Of a stretch of DNA of 64,000 nt, positions 26,256 to 37,275 are shown one piece after another; position 1 is the stretch's first letter; the number at the start of each line of letters is the position of its first letter. Origin of the DNA: Hyperoplus lanceolatus (Eukaryota; Chordata; Actinopteri; Uranoscopiformes; Ammodytidae); the NCBI GenBank assembly GCA_026929865.2, contig CM049417.1, positions 20,136,001 to 20,200,000 on the forward strand, given 5' to 3'. The position numbers and the translations under genes were made by a program. Below the pieces are notes generated by a model, which saw only the letters and a program-made list of their open reading frames with translations, made no database searches and was not told the origin of the DNA.

Positions 26256-29073
26256 GTAACCTATACAGACTCAAATCCCAAGATTCCTACCTTTCCAATT
26301 AAGGCCAACTAGAGCCAGTGCATAAGGGACGTACCGCAGTGGTGGCTGTTGTACGTGCCCCATCACCTTTCTCATTGGTATGCCAACACAGTGTGGGAGA
26401 GAGACATTTAATAGGGAGGTATAACATACCGATGGGGAGAAGAAACATGAGAAAAAGAAGCGATAGAACACACTACAAAGGGCATACTGAGATAGTGAAG
26501 GAGCAGATAACTAGAGTGAGACCAGAGAGTGAGGAAGTAAGTATACATAATTTCCTTGCGGTTTGGCAGCAAGCTCAGTCAATTGTTATCAGCTTCCCTG
26601 CGTTTAATGTGACCCTTGGGGATGGGAGATGAGGCCCATGCATTATAAATGCTGTCCATTGACTTGAGTTGGTATAAGCTTTCCCTCCCTTTTCTGAATG
26701 AGCATGAGTATGTGGGACTGGCTATGATTACCTGGATGATAATAGCAGCGCGATGCAATTTGTTCAATTTACATTTCATGAGGGGGGGAGGCCTTTGTTT
26801 GCATTTCACTCTTTGGACGCAGTGAGCAATTGTTCTTCTTTGCCTTTACCCTCCTCTGAGCGTTTGCTGGGAGTTTTAAGCCGGTTAATATATCCAAACT
26901 CATTCTCACTGAGCTCAGAGGTGTAATAGTTACATTTGCTGAAAGTCGCGGCACGTTATAGTTAGAATATGCAGTCCAACCTGAGGGAGCGAGGTAAATC
27001 TTCATGAAGCCTGGGTTATTTCTGTCTCTTCTGAGAGCGGCTCATTTGAAAGAATAGTCTGTGTAATCTTATGAAATGGGCTGCGAGTCGTGAAACGTCA
27101 AGTGTGCAGTACATACTGTATTGCTCGCTTGGCGTGGAAGTATGTAGGGCACTCGAGGCTTGACCCTACTTGACAGATGCCGGCATTTTCAATAGGTTTC
27201 TTGTTCATTAGCCCATATGTCCTTTTGCCTTTGCACATACGAGAGAGAGAGGGACTGTGACTTGTGATTTACAGTGTCACAACCACAGGGTCATTTTAAT
27301 TTAAAGCCCCTGCTCCGCCGATTTAAAGGGCCTTTTGTTGTGAGCGAACAGGACTACTGTACCACGCGGGTGTTTGGGGTCAGCCATGGGCACAATGGCT
27401 TAGTTACTCTCGCTGACTTCCCCACCATTGCCTCTCCCCTCTCTCTTTTCTCTGCACATTTTCCACTTGGCTGATAAAATAAGCCACTCTTTGATGAGCT
27501 TTTCGGACGGGGGGGCCATGGTTTGCTGTGCTTCGGTAAATGCTTTTATAGAGACACACACCAACACACACACACACACACACTGTCGACTTGGATCAGT
27601 CATGCAGTGGGGCCTTTGCATTCTTATATGTTTCTTTTGTCTCACATTCCTCTTGACACACACAATGATACAGCATGGTGGACGGTGTTGCTATCAGCGG
27701 CTAATATATTTTTCAAGAATGCCCTCAAACTACGCTATGCAACTTGTTTGCCTGGCGGCGGGAAGAGTATTCTTAGTCCTGGCCCTGTCCTCTTCTCAGC
27801 TGGTCCGATCCATGGCCCTGCACTATTCATCATGTTGGTGTGTCTGCCGTGGAACAGCATGGGGCCCCAGGCGGGAGGTAACCAACGGCAGCAAGCCAAT
27901 ACAGACTGTAGAGTGGCAGACGGGGAGTGCAGTCAATCCACATAAAAAATGTAGAGTAGAGTGTATAATTGAGGATTTTCTGTACTGGGTTTGGTCTTGT
28001 ATGCATCAGCTTTGCAGTTCAGTTTTAGACCATTCTTTTAACTTCTAGGTGTCATCATGAAACATGTTGATTACTTCCAATAGATATGATGCTGGATAAA
28101 GCCAGAGTTAACATTTGTGTTTAAATTTAACAACATATTTATGGAGTCCAATGTTTTTTAAGGAATATATTTTGGATACAGACTTTTTTTTCATTTAAAA
28201 ACATGAGACAACATGCTATGTACAGGTCTTAATAATGCAGATTCATGACTCGTTTTGAGAACACTTACCAACATGTGAAAAAAGCTGTCTGTCATAACCT
28301 TCAGAATAGTGCTAAGAATGATTATGGAAAGTTTAGTTGATGTAGATTATTTAGTTGCTTGCTCTTATTTTTGTCTATAAAAAATATTACCTTGCGTGTA
28401 GGTAATTCATAAGGTTGTATGCTTTTGTTTTCGTTTGTAATTGCTTGTTCGGATTAAAACGCATTTTACTTATTCAAGTGTTTTTTTTATCTCTATTTAT
28501 TTAAATATGTACATGAGTTGAAACAAAGTCAACAATGCTCCAGCTCCAACATCTTTGATGCATTCAAACACCATCAACAAGAGACTGTGTTTAGCTAATT
28601 GAAACAGGAAAGGCCCTTTTCATTTATATTTCATGCTTTGAAGGCAATGCACTAGTCGGCTTTGATTCCGCACTACAGAGCAGATTGTTGTAAACCCATT
28701 TTTACCCTGTTTCAATGCTTTCTTTCTTTTGTTTTTTTAATGAACATTATTAAACTCTTCATCTTTCAAGGCAGACAAAGCTTTGCTATGTACAGTATAC
28801 CCATATTGCCAATGGGCGTGCTCAGAAAATATGGACAATTCCTTGCACTTTTTGACCACAGTCGACGGTGATCCACAGTGGATCACTTATGGGGTGTGAA
28901 ATCAAATTTCGGTGTAAGTTCACGGCAGTCAAAGCATGACAGGCAGCCAGTGTTTCGTTACTTTTCAATAATATAAAAAAAAAATACACTCATTTTGACC
29001 ATGGCAACTGAACATTACAGTAGATAATGTAATGCAGCGAAGGCCCAACAATTAACAATTTGCCTTGTGTGTG
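26256..29073. other. unrecognised noncoding sequence
   Basis: Includes a short CA tract (27568-27582) and a 206-codon open frame (27428-28048) crossing it. That frame has no recognisable domain or splice context and is treated as chance. A 19-bp near-palindrome GTGATCCACAGTGGATCAC lies at 28868-28886. Confidence 0.4.
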
Positions 29074-29404
29074 TTACAGGTGCACTGTGCAGCTTCAGTT
29101 AGCATACAAAACATTATTTCTCTACATATGATTCTTAGTGTTGAATAATTCTATCATCATAGCTTATTTTGAGGAACCTGGAACCAAATGTAAGACTAGA
29201 ATATGTTTGTAAAACCAAACTGCGGCCCTGCTGCTGTACACTTGAACAGTGGAACTAACTTGTCGGGTAGCTTTTCTAACTTCAAACAGTGTTCCAGGGG
29301 TCACATTTTTCTATGAGGTAAGTTTGTTTATTCAGTTCAGGAGAATATGCTTTAGAAAATGTTCAGTTCTCTGACACATCCAAAGTTACAGAGTGCACCT
29401 TTAA
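29074..29404. mobile_element. TTAA-type MITE candidate, related ends
   Basis: AGGTGCACTGTGCAGCTT after TTAC (29074-29077) mirrors AAGTTACAGAGTGCACCT before TTAA (29401-29404), about 14 of 18 end positions matching. Length (331 bp) and AGGTG ends resemble the 23509 and 52843 copies, but the interior differs. No coding frame. Confidence 0.55.
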
Positions 29405-30173
29405 TGTCATGACACTGCTACATTCATATCCTCTTGGTTTTTTCGGTGCATTTCTGCAATGGGGGGGGGGTCTTTTTCTTAAAGATATGGAGTCATCCAG
29501 ACTGGCTTGCTTAGCATTCCAACAGCACTCTCTCACATCACATTCTGCTCTTTGTATCATCCTTGAGAAGTCAGTGAAAAAAGTCAATAAGATGATGTAA
29601 AACCCCCAAAATCTCGATCTCAGTCTGGTCTTCTTGTTGACATGACTGGTATCCAAGCGAGCCTCTCCTTGACATGAAAAACGTTTTCCAATCATACAAA
29701 ATGTGAGCTAAATATGTCAGTTTTTCTATCAAAGATAAGTGTAAATGTCAATTCTGACCTTTCGCCAAGTGACTGGATACATTGTTTTTACTGTAGATAT
29801 TTGTTGTTTCATTCACGCAAACAAGACAAGATTGTGGCTGCAATCTGCCTTATTTGATACTATGTATTTCTCAAAAACAGGCCACTAGTTGAATAATATA
29901 TTGCAATATTGCTCAGAAATAAAATCTCAATTATGTACATTTCTAAACACATTCAGCCCAAATGCAAATAAACCGTTATCTAACATCAGGTCATGTTGGG
30001 TCGTACTTCAATACAATCGCATATCTTTTGGAATGAACATTCTTCTGGAAACTACACGCTGTACATGTCTCTGATCTGAAAAACCCCTTTGAAGATGTAC
30101 GGGCAGCTTCAGTTTTCAACCACTGCCAGTATACTTTTTATACATAGGATTATTAGAGAGCTGGTTTTGAAAT
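29405..30173. other. unrecognised noncoding sequence
   Basis: A 10-base G run at about 29461 and nothing else recognised. Confidence 0.4.
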
Positions 30174-30222
30174 GGGGCGACTGTGGCTCAGGTGGTAGAG
30201 CGAGTCGGCCAATGATCTAAGG
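30174..30222 (+). mobile_element. tRNA-derived SINE head, cut by a hAT
   Basis: GGGGCGACTGTGGCTCAGGTGGTAGAGCG matches the head of the complete SINE at 40543-40818 and contains a pol III A-box-like TGGCTCAGGTGG. The hAT at 30223 interrupts it. Beyond the hAT (31390 onward) the expected B box is not visible, so the SINE was already short or has decayed. Confidence 0.65.
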
Positions 30223-31381
30223 CAGGGGTGGCCACTGTTTTTCAGCTTGTGAGCTACTTTTAAAATGACCAAGTCAAAGTGAGCTACCACCTACTATTAG
30301 GGGTCAAAAGTCACGGTTCGGTACGTACCTCGGTTTTTAAGTCACGGTTCTGTTCTGTACGGTACGGTTCTCAGTTAAGAGGAACATGCAGAATTGCAGC
30401 CTAAAGGTATTTTCCAGTGTAGAAAAAAAAAACTGCTGCATACAACCAAAGTCTCCAATAAATAAAATACTTCTTAAATGAAAGTGAAAGTCCTTCTTCA
30501 CGGCAACACTTTCCTTGCACATAAAACAGATACATTCCCCCTCTTGTTAAATACCATTGATACACCCAGTGTTTTCTGCTATTGCGTCCAATGTCCAGCT
30601 GGGTGAAAATAGTAGCCAGCCGAGATCCCGCCCCTCCAAGGGGGTCCGGGGGTATGCCCCCCCGGGAGATTTTTTTAAGTTTTTAAAGTGAAATGCATGA
30701 ATCTGGTGCACTTTGAGAGGAACATTAAGAATTTTGCATGAAAAAAAAAAATGGAGACATTGTGTCAGATGAATAGAAGCTATTGGAGAAAGACACATGG
30801 ATTTTACATAATAATATTAATTTAAAATAAAATACTATGCAGGGACCTCTGGGATGGGCTTGTTGCTCTTTTTCTTTTATGGGACATATTTCTCTGTAAT
30901 ATGAGTGCATTTCAATTATTTAAAAATTAAAAGGGCCATATTAAATTATATTTTTAAAATGTGCCACGGGCCAATAAAAAGCGGGCCCGCGGGCCGTAGT
31001 TTGGACACCCCTGCACTAGAATATGTGGTGGTCTGTTTGTCTGAACAGTCTTCCTCTCTCTGGCTGTATTTTACATAGTAGAATTTGTCACAGTGCAGAA
31101 GCCTCTCCACTTCCTTGACTTGGATTAGCTTTGGTTAGCTCACTGGCTAACAAACTGATATGTACTGTATGTCAAATTAGAAAGTGGTGTCCTCTCTCCC
31201 TCCACCGAACTTCGGCGCATGCTCGTACAGCTCGTTCACTCTTTCATAGTAAAAAAAAAAATAAAAATAAAAAAATTAAATAATTTTTTTTTTTTTTTTT
31301 TGAAGAATGCCACGCGATCGAACCACACTACCGTTCGATCGACCCACACTACCCTCGCGATCGACCTAGTGCCCACCCCTG
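30223..31381. mobile_element. hAT-superfamily element carrying pieces of other repeats
   Basis: It starts CAGGGGTGGCCACTG and ends TAGTGCCCACCCCTG, with a perfect 8-bp duplication ATCTAAGG (30215-30222, 31382-31389). Inside are AGGGGTCAAAAGTCACGGTT and GGTACGTACCTCGG (from 30299), CAGTGTTTTCTGC... with TCCGGGGGTATGCCCCCCCG (from 30567), and at 30931-31013 an isolated right end closing GTAGTTTGGACACCCCTG, each typical of a separate fish hAT-like family. No transposase remnant was recognised. The ends flank a poly-A/poly-T stretch at about 31251-31301. Confidence 0.88.
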
Positions 31382-31512
31382 ATCTAAGGGATCTAATCTA
31401 AACTTCACAATCAAGGATGCACACCATGAGCAAGCCATATCCGGAAGCTCAGGCCGATCTGCCTAAAAGTCAGAGAGATATGCGAGCCACAGGCAGACAT
31501 ACGTGTATTGCT
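31382..31512. other. short unrecognised stretch
   Basis: Follows the hAT target duplication; no B box or SINE body was recognised. Confidence 0.4.
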
Positions 31513-31513
31513 T

Positions 31514-31572
<59 letters not shown>

Positions 31573-31616
31573 CGATCGATCGATCGATCGATCGATCGAT
31601 CGATAGATAGATAGAT
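31513..31616. repeat. GATA array with an internal GATC block
   Basis: About 14 GATA units, then about 8 GATC units (31571-31602), then three GATA units. GATC is self-complementary and adds a CpG per unit. The block looks like a single A-to-C change in one unit that was amplified within the array. Confidence 0.95.
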
Positions 31617-32032
31617 TATTGAACGCAACAACGCGGGACCGTCGTCCAACAGTTTATAATATAGCCTAACATATCAATTATCATGATCCATGTCATGATC
31701 ATCGTTCATCTGGGCCAGTCCTTTTGTGCAACAGTTTGCGTGTTGGCAACATGTTACGATAGTGTGTTCCTCTCCAAACACTTCCAGGCCTGCTAAACGG
31801 CCGGCATATGCTTGTGTTGACCGAAGTAGCTTTAACTGTTTGGCTTGAGGGACTTATGGCGTCTGCCTTCTTCACCAATGTCTCAAATGTATTCAGACAC
31901 AATGTAGAGCAGATTTGATATGGCGCGTCCCCAACACTCGTTGACATGGGACTGTATTTTCAAGCACTAGTCCATTTTAAGATTTGTCAGTTTTGCTTCC
32001 TTTACTTGTCTACTCCATATTATAATAAATCA
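31617..32032. other. unrecognised noncoding sequence
   Basis: No recognised features. Confidence 0.4.
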
Positions 32033-32263
32033 AAGGTGCACAATGAACATTCAGGTGTTTATTTGACTAAACCTGGTACGTTTGAGTCTGTAATATTTCT
32101 CTTATACAACCATCTTTAATTATCTCAACATTAGTTTTTTTTCAATACTGTGAATGCAAAATATCATCTTATTGTTTTATGTAAGTAATCAACTGGACGT
32201 TGCATGGTGATATCTGTAAGTTATACATTTGAACCTATTTACCTGCAGTGTCTCAAATGAACT
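32033..32263. repeat. dispersed AT-rich repeat, copy 1 of 3
   Basis: AAGGTGCACAATGAACATTCAGG at the start and GTAAGTAATCAACTGG...GATATCTGTAAG...CCTGCAGTGTCTCAAATGAA at the end line up by eye with 36957-37275 and, at the right part, with 45510-45680. The third copy has clear inverted ends, suggesting a MITE family. Copies are diverged. Confidence 0.5.
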
Positions 32264-33569
32264 CAGTTGACCTTGTGATCTCATAAATGCACATTATCAT
32301 ATTGTCAGTCACAAACTGAAAATGTTGTTTTTCTCTGCTTTTGTTAATGACTTTTAAAGCTTGTGCCAGTACTATTAAAAGATATGCTGACATATGATGG
32401 ACAACCCAAATTGGTTATGGTAGAAATATGAATCCAATATCTGACTAATTTGCATAATAACCACTATTACTCATCACTCTATTCTGGACCTTTACCTGCT
32501 GTAGACACCTCAATTACACCAGCTTTGCTTTTCATCACTTATTAATGAATGCAGTTGAGATTTAATTAAAAAAATCATATTTAAAAAAAAAAAATCACAA
32601 TAAGAGAAGATTAAAAGTCAAATAGCCTGACATGTTTCCCAAACATGCTTTCACTTTTCATTGAAAACACATTTTGAATTTACTTTCATGTAACAGTTTA
32701 TTTATCTCATAAATACAGCCATAATTAAACGCCACCACTTCACCTGCGCGCATTGGTATTTAGCCCTGCAAAGGTTTGTATTAAACATGACGACTGACTG
32801 TGGCACACACAAAAGATAGATTGATACAAAGGCGAAGTGGAAACGAGACAGCGCAAAAGGTGACGGGGGGGAGGCAGCCATCAAAATGCTAATGTTGTAT
32901 GAGGATATTTACTGCAGAGTGTTAATGCAGTTTAAAACAGGCTCTTTGTCCTGGTAGCCCCATCACCAAGCCCCCTGTTGGACCATAATAAATCAGCCAT
33001 TAAAAGCTGATGTGACCTGAATAGCACTCGGTACAGCAGCAATTCCGCCTCCTATCACTCGTGTGTTGGGCAACCAGACAAAAGCTGAAAAATTTATGAA
33101 GATGCCACTTAATGATCGCCGACCCAGAAGTAGGGTCTGATGTGCAGTTTGTGTGAGATGCCATTATGACAAACACTCTTGTGGCATTGGAAAATAATTT
33201 TTTTCTATGTTTTTTCACTGTGTTTCTTTCCGTGTCGATCCTGCATTATGTCCTGGATTTTCCTCCGGCTCCTGTTAGCGGTGACTTTAAGTCAAGTTGG
33301 CAGACATTTTTAAAGTTCCCCCTTGCCTGGACTTTTTTTTAATTATGTCCCATGACACCTACTGTATTTTTTTGGGGGGAAGAATGAAGTGTTTTTCTGC
33401 ATCCCATTCTATCTCCTTACATTGCCTCTGTCTCTCTGTGTTTTCCCCCCTCACAGGGCCGAACATGGTTTTACTATCTGGAATGTGATACACAGGATTT
33501 GTGAGGACATCACTCTCGAGTCACACTTCCCAGTACACACAACAAGGTATTGTCATGTTTACGCACAAG
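32264..33569. other. unrecognised, possibly conserved noncoding sequence
   Basis: The part at about 32700-33190 has even composition, no repeats and AATAAATCAGCCATTAAAAGC-type homeobox-like words. That is how conserved noncoding elements often look, but nothing here proves conservation. Confidence 0.25.
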
Positions 33570-33588
33570 CACACACACACACACACAC

Positions 33589-33679
<91 letters not shown>
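33570..33679. repeat. (CA)n microsatellite, about 110 bp
   Basis: CA units with one ACGC interruption near 33591. Confidence 0.97.
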
Positions 33680-33680
<1 letters not shown>

Positions 33681-34215
33681 TACCATATTTTCATGAAATG
33701 CGCCTATCTTCATATTCAAATCTGTGGTGACATCACTGGTAAAGCCTATATATTGAAGAATTCCTTTTTTTTCTCATCAACCAAGATTGTTTGGGTTTCA
33801 CTCCCGGATACAAATGATCATGCAAAGGCGCAGCTGGCTCCCATGTCTCTTTGCCTTGAGTCTCTTAGCTCCTAGCATAACACCCCTTCACCGCACCATC
33901 CACCAACACCATAAAGACCTACTTCACCAATGGAAATATGAAGGTGTATTGAATTCTGAGATCCTATGTAGTATACATGTGCAGACATTTTAGAAATTGG
34001 TTCATCCTAGCCTGAGAAAAGGCAGAAAGTGTTTTATGGTCTCACTGTCTACCCTATATTTTACTAGTGTGACATCACAAAAGTAACAATGTAGGGTTAG
34101 GATTAACAGGACAGCTGGGCCAAGGGAAGACTAAGGGAAGAAAAACCTCATTCATTCTATTATAATTGCGATTTTATAATGATAGAATGCTGCTTCCGTA
34201 TGGGTGAAGTATTCC
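33680..34215. other. unrecognised noncoding sequence
   Basis: No recognised features. Confidence 0.4.
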
Positions 34216-34409
34216 TTAAGGGATAGTTCTGTAGTAGTATTGAAGTGGGGCAGTATGAGGTGCTTAGGCAAAGTTAGTCTGTTACCTTATGGAGATGTCA
34301 GTCACTATAATGAGTTTGGGGAGATGTTTCTGTATCAGAAGTCAACCTTGTACTGTTTCAGACAGGGGACCAATAGAAAAACAGTTTTGCACCACATATA
34401 CAGCATACA

Positions 34410-35021
34410 TAGCCTGGCTCTGCCTGCCTACCTACTTCCGGCCAAATTTCATTTTCCCTTCAGTAGTCAGTCTGGGGATGGGGCGTATTAGTGGGATTCT
34501 GCTCAGGCAGATTTCTGCCTGAGCAATCAGCGAACAAAACGAGTGGCTGAGAACGATGACGTCGAAGTCGCGCTCCAGTTTCAGTTAGAAGCTGCGTTCC
34601 TTTATACTCGGAAGAAGGAGATTCCCGACTTGGTAGTTCCGAGTTCCGACCTGTCTGTGTTCCAGTGCATCTGCTCGGTAAAGTATGGACGCCTAAAACC
34701 TTTCTCATCCAAATAACTAAACGTTAGGCTCTAACAAGTTACCGTTGCCGGTAGATCCATAGACTACAATATGTAGCGAAGTCGGAAATTTCCAAGTTTC
34801 CAGTACAACTTGAACGCACCGTCATAAGCCGGCTCATGACACACGTGACGACCAAACGTTATGCGATTGGTTGGCTAATCCAGAGTGGCACTGGGCAGAT
34901 CCAGTAGTTTTAAATTTCAACAGACACCCGCCTCCAAGTGAGTGAACGTTTGCCAATTACAGCACTTCCAGACCTTCTGTACAAATGAAATGAAGTACGA
35001 TGGTCTGGTAGCACCAGGCTA
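34410..35021. mobile_element. TAGCCTGG-family element with 9-bp target duplication, copy 1
   Basis: The ends TAGCCTGGCTCTGCC and GGTAGCACCAGGCTA are inverted copies. A perfect 9-bp direct repeat CAGCATACA flanks the element (34401-34409, 35022-35030). A second copy with the same ends and a 9-bp flank is at 61087-61664; shared interior words include GATGACGTCGAAG and GATTGGTTG..TAATCC/CTATCC. Nine-base duplications point to a Mutator-like (MULE) or Merlin-like mechanism; assignment is inference. No transposase seen. Confidence 0.82.
34591..34820. mobile_element. possible nested MITE in the 9-bp-duplication element
   Basis: GCTGCGTTCC...ACTCGGAAG..TCCCGACTTGG at the left is mirrored by AAGTCGGAAATTTCC...GAACGCACC at the right. 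The copy at 61087 lacks this block, in line with a later insertion. No target duplication was found, so the ends are tentative. Confidence 0.45.
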
Positions 35022-35384
35022 CAGCATACACACACCTAACAAAAAATCCCCTGCTACCATCTACTCAGAACTACGGGAGTTAGCGCAGTAAAACATTACA
35101 CTTGAAAGAAAGTGCAAAAATAAACTGATGTCTGGCGGCAAACTAAAGCAATGACGATCTTACATTTTGCATACAATTGAACAAATATTAATTTGTTAAG
35201 TAAGCTCTGCTATACGGGTGAAAACCCTGTTTTTCTGCCGGCCCCCTCTGCAACACTCCAAGGCTGACTTCTGTTACAGCAACGTCTCCCCCGAACTCCT
35301 TATAGTGACTGCACTGATCACCATCTCCATAAGGAAACAGACTAAGATTGCCCACTTGGATAACACTGAACTATCCCTTTTTAA

Positions 35385-35738
35385 CTATAAAAACCTACAT
35401 GCACCACGTTCTTTCTCCTCTTAGCCTGTTTGTTTGTCATTGTTGGTGTCCCATTTACCCCAGTGCCTGCTTCCTGCTTCTGGTACTTATCTTGGTTGCC
35501 TTTTTTTACCTGCTCACTTGTCATGCCGGTTAAAGCCCCTAACCTCTTTGTCCTGTCGATACGCACACTCCACCTCCACCAATCCTCTCTCCACCAGCCT
35601 GGATGCCTCCCGCGGTGAGCCTGTGGATTGAATTCAATTAGGGAGATTGTTTGCCCTCTGTAGTTTACTGGTGGGCTCTGTGGATGATAGGTTTGCCTGC
35701 TGACTCTCCTCCTCTTCTCTCTCACTCTCTCTCTCTCT

Positions 35739-35784
<46 letters not shown>

Positions 35785-36201
35785 AAACATTCCCAAGGTA
35801 CATCCATCTAACTGCTCTCCATCCAGCTTGAACAGCTGCCCCTCCTTTCCCTTTACGGCTAACCACTAGCTCGCGGCAGCAGTGCATGCTTGTTGTGGGT
35901 TTTTTTTCTCTCGTTTGTACATTGTTTACATTGCCTTTTCAGCCCCCCCCCCCCCCCCCCCCGTTGATGTTTTTATGTTATTTTACGACATCGTATTCAA
36001 CAAGGATCAGGGCATAAAAAATGGGCGGCACTGCTGTTGTGGGGAGAATGTGTCACATCAGCTCTACGATGCGGCCCTCGGGGGGGGGGTCATATCCTCC
36101 GTATGTCTGACTATTTGTTTCACTAGAGTTTGATGGGATGTGAGATTTCACAGCAGAATAGTTGGTGGTGCTACATTTGAGCTCCAATTCCCCGGCAAAG
36201 T

Positions 36202-36240
<39 letters not shown>

Positions 36241-36522
36241 GTGGGATAATTCCATATTACGAATTAATTTTGCCCTGTTCGCTTGCATATCTTGACAACA
36301 CAAAGACGGAAGGTACAGTCAATGTTGCTGACGTAAGGGAAGACATGGTCGCATCAAGTTGCAAGGTGAAAATAGAGTAGCGCTGTCATTTGAATAACAT
36401 TGAGAGCAGCGGGTGGTTGGGAAAAGTAGTGCTGGCTTGGTTTTTTTTCTTTATATGAAGGATATGAAGCGTGAATCTTGCACAGACGTAAACTGCTTTG
36501 GTGTCTTTTTTTTCTGTGTATA
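35385..36522. other. noncoding sequence with several simple repeats
   Basis: Contains (CT)n 35717-35739 joined to (CA)n 35740-35780, a 20-base C run at 35943-35962, and (CA)n 36203-36237. No genes recognised. Confidence 0.5.
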
Positions 36523-36677
36523 GGGGATCCATTTCATACGACTTGTCCAGCAACCCGCTGCTTTTGCCTTCCAGGTGTCAAGCTGTGCGAAGCGTGTGCC
36601 GGCGCTTTCTCAGGCATCAGACACTGCATTACGGCTGAAAGATGTCTAAAGGATTAAAACGCTGGAGATCACTTTGA
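36523..36677 (+). other. candidate exon-like segment
   Basis: A pyrimidine tract ending in AG (TTTTTTTTCTGTGTATAG, to 36523) or TTTTGCCTTCCAG (to 36574) precedes CpG-containing sequence with an ATG at 36642 (AAAGATGTC context) that opens only 11 codons, MSKGLKRWRSL. No donor follows closely. It could be a noncoding exon or simply a conserved element; chance is quite possible. Confidence 0.15.
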
Positions 36678-36956
36678 TGATAAATGTCCTAATGCACCCC
36701 GACTGGGGGACTTAACAGCCTTCATTTGGTGAAGCTTATTTTGCCTAATTTGTGGTCACTTTGGATTACGTCTCAGATACCTCAGGGAAACCTTTTTTTT
36801 TTTGCTTAAAGAGGCACACATCCAGATTGATTGACACATGTTGTAATGAGTCCACACAGATACTAAGGGTTAGGCATAAAGAGATTTTTTTATTTTCATG
36901 AAAACATTTTTGGCTATTTTACTTCCCTAATATATATCTTCTTTCATTCTATTACA

Positions 36957-37275
36957 AATCAGGTCCACAATGTACATTTAAGTGTTCCTTTGGCTAAATC
37001 TTGTTTGCGTCTATACATTTCTCGTTTACAAGCATCTTTAACGGACATTTTCTCAGAAGGATTTGTTCATACGTATGTTGCTAATTGTCTGATTGTCTGT
37101 AAGATACATTTTGTTCTTACAATCATGTCAAAAAAATGCATTTTAAGACTTGAAAAAAAAAATGTATGCAAAAAAAATATTGATTTAATTTAAGTAATGA
37201 ACGGTCAAAGTTTCACGACGATATCAATACATTTAACAAATGTACCCTGTTGACCTGCATTGTCTGGCTTTAATG
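36957..37275. repeat. dispersed AT-rich repeat, copy 2 of 3
   Basis: CAGGTCCACAATGTACATTTAAGTG...GGCTAAATCTTG parallels 32033-32080, and GACGATATCAATACATTTAAC...TTGACCTGCATTGTCTGG parallels 32208-32256. Imperfect inverted ends around ACAATG/CATTGT are visible. Confidence 0.5.

Larger units (their letters stand above)
34216..35384. mobile_element. TTAA-flanked GGGATAGTTC element holding nested insertions
   Basis: TTAA GGGATAGTTCTG at the left mirrors CTGAACTATCCCTTTTTAA at the right, bounded by TTAA at 34216-34219 and 35381-35384. (TTAA)AAGGGATAGTTCA ends are a common fish non-autonomous DNA transposon type. The element at 34410-35021, with its duplicated 9 bp, sits inside; without it the host is about 550 bp. 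No coding remnant recognised. Confidence 0.75.

Noticed and set aside
27428-28048. 206-codon open frame on +
   Set aside because: It crosses a CA repeat (His-Thr string), has no domain-like pattern and no splice or promoter context, and a second frame of 140 codons overlaps it. Chance frames of this size are expected in 64 kb.
31513-31616. CRISPR-like or satellite array
   Set aside because: Four-base units without spacers; it is a simple tetranucleotide array in an animal genome.
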